From an uncultured Eubacteriales bacterium (GTDB lineage Bacteria > Bacillota_A > Clostridia > Christensenellales > Aristaeellaceae): 10,148 nt of DNA. The number at the start of each line of letters is the position of its first letter. The first letter of the stretch is position 1. Shown here piece by piece: positions 8,517 to 10,148 of the stretch. The notes under the pieces were generated by a model that did not search any database, was not told the origin of the DNA, and saw only the letters and a list, made by a program, of their open reading frames with translations. The stretch covers positions 1 through 10,148 of the forward strand of contig CALVKX010000063.1 in the NCBI GenBank assembly GCA_944333375.1. Direction: 5' to 3'. The position numbers were made by a program, and so were the translations under genes.

Positions 8517-9195
8517 GTCCGCGCCTCCTTTCCTTCCAATGGACCACCGTGACCCCGTCGGCGCCTTTGAGGCGTCTGAGGAGCCTGCGCCGGGGATTGA
8601 CGGCCACCTTGTGCCCGCACAGGCTGAGCATGGCCGCGTCGCTCCCGCTGTCACCGTAAGCCCAGGAGGCGGCGTAGTCCACCATCTCCCCGCGCGCCGC
8701 CAGATACTCGGCCAGACGCAGCGGCTTCTGGACGCCCCGGCAGTTCTCCCCGGCGATCAGGCCGGTATAGACGCCGTTTTCCACATGCATCCGCGTGCCG
8801 ATGATCTGCGCGATGGGCAGCGTCTCCCCAAGCGCCTTAAGGTAAAATGCCGGGGATGCCGTCACCAGGAGCACCTCGGCCCCCTCCGCGTGCCGCCGCC
8901 TGAGCGTCTCCACCCCCTCGGGGTAAAGCCGGGGAAGCAGCTCCTCGCGGCAGAACGCGCGGCCCAGCGCGTCCACCTCGCCCTGCGAACGGCCCGCCAG
9001 AAAGGCCAGGCTCCCGCGCTTGGCGCGCTCCGCCGTGGTCAGGCGCAAGCCGTAGGCCGCCGCCCACAGCGCTGCCCGCATCAGGCCGCCCGCGCCGGTC
9101 AGCCCGCGCTCATGGGCGAAGCGCACAAAGCGCACGATGGAATCGCCCCGGATAAGCGTTCCGTCAAAATCAAAGAGCGCATAGGACTTTTGCAA
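8500..9195 (-). CDS. HAD-IB family phosphatase, TTG start
   Basis: The 231-residue protein is a haloacid dehalogenase-type hydrolase of subfamily IB (the SerB/CicA-like group), expected to remove phosphate from a small molecule or lipid headgroup in a Mg-dependent reaction. All four motifs are present: DFDGT (9-13, Asp9 nucleophile and Asp11 acid), VTAS (111-114), the lysine in GVQKPLRL (157) and GDSGSDAAML (181-190). The cap lies between motifs I and II. GDSGSD followed by GHKVAVNPRRRLLRRL is characteristic of the IB hypothetical group that is often linked to phospholipid acyltransferases. The nucleophile is so close to the N-terminus that the start must be the TTG at 9195; a weak GAGAGG lies about 8 bases upstream. 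The rare start and weak site suggest modest expression. It is the first gene of the left-going operon. The substrate is not known. Confidence 0.88.
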   Translation of the reverse strand: MQKSYALFDFDGTLIRGDSIVRFVRFAHERGLTGAGGLMRAALWAAAYGLRLTTAERAKRGSLAFLAGRSQGEVDALGRAFCREELLPRLYPEGVETLRRRHAEGAEVLLVTASPAFYLKALGETLPIAQIIGTRMHVENGVYTGLIAGENCRGVQKPLRLAEYLAARGEMVDYAASWAYGDSGSDAAMLSLCGHKVAVNPRRRLLRRLKGADGVTVVHWKERRRGHAQHP

Positions 9196-9246
9196 AACAG
9201 GGCCCTCTCCCTTCTGCCGACATTGCGGCGGCGCCGCTCATGAGCG

Positions 9247-9268
9247 AGTATAGCACGATTTGCGCAAA
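9247..9268 (-). promoter_or_regulatory. Predicted promoter with palindrome for the left-going operon
   Basis: On the - strand TGCTATACT (9247-9255) is an extended -10 element about 50 bases upstream of the phosphatase start. The -35 at the usual spacing (TGGCGT, 9270-9275) is poor. A perfect 10-base palindrome, TTTGCGCAAA (9259-9268), lies in the spacer and could be an operator. This is judged from sequence pattern alone. Confidence 0.45.
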
Positions 9269-9283
9269 AACGCCACCGTTGGC

Positions 9284-9312
9284 TTGCATTCGCCCCTCAG
9301 GTGTGTTATAAA
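9284..9312 (+). promoter_or_regulatory. Predicted promoter of the acyltransferase-like gene
   Basis: -35 TTGCAT (9284-9289) and -10 TATAAA (9307-9312) are separated by exactly 17 bases. A TG at 9304-9305 makes an extended -10. The start of transcription would be near 9319, about 28 bases before the ATG. It faces away from the left-going promoter, so this 151-base gap serves two divergent units. Confidence 0.65.
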
Positions 9313-9346
9313 AAGCTGGTAGTGCATTTTTTCCTTGGAGGAACGC

Positions 9347-10000
9347 ATGGGAAGGCTTTATACTGTTTTGCGGGGCGTTGCCCGCGCCGTCATGCCCGCC
9401 ATGAGCGCCGAGTGGGCGCAGCCCTTTGACGGTCAACCGAGCGTCTTTTGCCCCAACCACGCCGGCGCCTTTGGTCCCATTGACATGTGCGCCCTCTTTC
9501 CCCTCAGCGACCACTGTCATCCCTGGCTCAACGCCGCCGTGATGGAACCCCGGCTGGTGCCCGCCTATGTGCGTCAGGACTACTGGTGGCGGCCCGGTTG
9601 CCGGCTGGAGCCGCTGTACAACGCCACGCTGCCCTATCTGGCCGCGGCCGTGCTCCCGCCTATCCTCAGAAGCGTCCCCGGCGTGCCGGTCTACCACGAC
9701 ATGCGCGTTATCAAGACCTTTCGCAAAAGCATCGACTATCTGCGCCAGGGTGAGCACCTCATCATCTTCCCCCAGCAGCCCTCGGGCTTTCAGGCGCATC
9801 ACGCGGAGCTCAACCGCGGCTTTTTGCAGATCGCGCCCATGGCCTGGCGCACGCTCCAGCTCCGCCTGAAATTTTATCCTGTGCATATCGACTATAAAAA
9901 GCGCACCTTTACCATCGGCGTACCGGTGGAATACGATCCGAACATAAGCCTCAAGGACCAGGAGCAGCGCCTGCTGGACGGCATCGCGGCGGGAATCTGA
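9347..10000 (+). CDS. PlsC-like acyltransferase with divergent active-site blocks
   Basis: The 217-residue protein resembles lysophospholipid (1-acylglycerol-3-phosphate) acyltransferases, which add a fatty acyl chain at the membrane surface. Evidence is the order of blocks: VFCPNHAGAFGPIDM (about 33-47) in the place of the NHxSxxD catalytic block, LRSVPGVPVYHD (about 107-118) in the place of the glycerol-phosphate-binding region, and LIIFPQQPSGF followed by LNRGFLQIAPMA (about 139-165) in the place of FPEGTRS and FKKGA. The His-to-Asp spacing is 7 residues instead of 4, and EGT is replaced by QQP. It could be a distinct subfamily, or an acyltransferase-fold protein with another task. The ATG at 9347 is chosen because GGAGGA (9337-9342) precedes it; a TTG at 9335 would overlap that site. 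It lies divergent to the HAD-IB phosphatase. Confidence 0.65.
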   Translation: MGRLYTVLRGVARAVMPAMSAEWAQPFDGQPSVFCPNHAGAFGPIDMCALFPLSDHCHPWLNAAVMEPRLVPAYVRQDYWWRPGCRLEPLYNATLPYLAAAVLPPILRSVPGVPVYHDMRVIKTFRKSIDYLRQGEHLIIFPQQPSGFQAHHAELNRGFLQIAPMAWRTLQLRLKFYPVHIDYKKRTFTIGVPVEYDPNISLKDQEQRLLDGIAAGI

Positions 10001-10009
10001 AGGGCAAAT

Positions 10010-10038
10010 GGGGGCCGGTCCGCATGGACCGGTCCCCC
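10010..10038 (+). terminator. GC-rich hairpin after the acyltransferase-like gene
   Basis: GGGGGCCGGTCC pairs with GGACCGG plus CCCCC around the loop GCAT, with one bulged T at 10033. It begins 10 bases after the stop. No T-run follows; CAGTTTGTCG of the next repeat begins at its last base. It may stabilise the mRNA 3' end more than it terminates. Confidence 0.65.
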
Positions 10039-10072
10039 AGTTTGTCGAAAAAGTCCGCCTATGGCGGCCTTT
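10038..10072 (+). repeat. 35-base structured repeat, copy A
   Basis: The unit begins CAGTTTGTCGAAAAAG and ends GGCGGCCTTT. Its second half folds with AAAG/CTTT outside, CCGCC/GGCGG inside and loop TAT, with one mismatch. It is directly followed by copy B at exactly 35 bases and matches copy C on the - strand at 4470-4504. Confidence 0.75.
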
Positions 10073-10107
10073 CAGCCTGTCAAAAAAGGTCGCATTATGC
10101 GGCCTTT
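10073..10107 (+). repeat. 35-base structured repeat, copy B
   Basis: The unit begins CAGCCTGTCAAAAAAG and ends TGCGGCCTTT. It is in tandem with copy A (26 of 35 identical, no gaps). Differences at stem positions keep pairing: the innermost C-G of copy A is A-T here, and a mismatch in copy A is a G-C pair here. Confidence 0.75.
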
Positions 10108-10110
10108 TTT
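10082..10110 (+). terminator. Intrinsic terminator formed by repeat copy B
   Basis: AAAAAAGG, a T-G wobble and CGCA pair with TGCG and CCTTTTTT around the loop TTA, a 13-bp stem ending in six T. The A-run on the other side makes it able to work in both directions. It is the best terminator in the window and ends the acyltransferase-like gene's transcript. Confidence 0.85.
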
Positions 10111-10129
10111 GCTATACTAAGGACAGGTG

Positions 10130-10148
10130 ATGAAGATGCTGAAGAAAG
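10130..10148 (+). CDS. Possible start of a new gene, truncated by the window end
   Basis: ATG at 10130 is followed by five lysine/methionine/leucine codons (MKMLKK) and runs off the window. AAGGA (10119-10123) lies 6 bases upstream. The lysine-rich opening could begin a signal peptide, but six residues cannot show that. An extended -10-like TGCTATACT (10110-10118) is so near that a transcript from it would have almost no leader. A later start outside the window is possible. Confidence 0.4.

Noticed and set aside
7119..9243. Long + strand frames at 7119-8552 and 8506-9243
   Set aside because: They are opposite cimA, the serine hydrolase and the phosphatase, all of which have intact motifs and ribosome binding sites. 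The + strand translations resemble nothing known.
10038..10107. Tandem 35-base units as a CRISPR array
   Set aside because: The units abut without spacers, differ at 9 of 35 positions and form a terminator. No cas gene is present.

Overview
The window reads as a gene-dense stretch of a GC-rich bacterial chromosome. The AGGAGG-type ribosome binding sites in front of most genes, the TG-extended -10 promoters and the gene content (citramalate synthase, UPF0597-type cysteine desulfidase, a DUF6020-like membrane protein) suggest a high-GC member of the Firmicutes, probably a Clostridia lineage. That placement is an inference. No phage, transposase, CRISPR, rRNA or tRNA signal was seen.

Right-going block (1-4293): the 3' part of an ABC exporter half-transporter; a fusion of a GNAT-like domain to a class I mannose-6-phosphate isomerase, whose start overlaps the ABC stop; and a 604-residue polytopic membrane protein of the DUF6020/GT-C-like type. 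Spacing and ribosome binding sites fit one operon. An envelope or glycan role is possible but unproven.

Convergent gap (4294-4534): no gene. It holds five strong hairpins and one copy of a 35-base structured repeat. The two outermost hairpins carry the same GGCCCCTGCC stem and face each other.

Left-going block (9195 down to 4535): an HAD-IB phosphatase with a TTG start, a cytoplasmic serine hydrolase of the beta-lactamase fold family that overlaps it by 17 bases, (R)-citramalate synthase CimA, and an L-cysteine desulfidase-like protein (CyuA/UPF0597) that appears to have its own promoter. CimA consumes pyruvate and a cysteine desulfidase produces it, so the last two genes could be linked in metabolism.

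Right end (9196-10148): a divergent promoter region, then a PlsC-like acyltransferase with altered active-site blocks. After it come a large hairpin and two tandem copies of the same 35-base repeat, the second of which forms a textbook terminator. A new gene probably begins at about 10130.

The most unusual feature is the 35-base repeat. It occurs three times, always next to a GC-rich hairpin at a gene's 3' end, and its stem shows paired substitutions.
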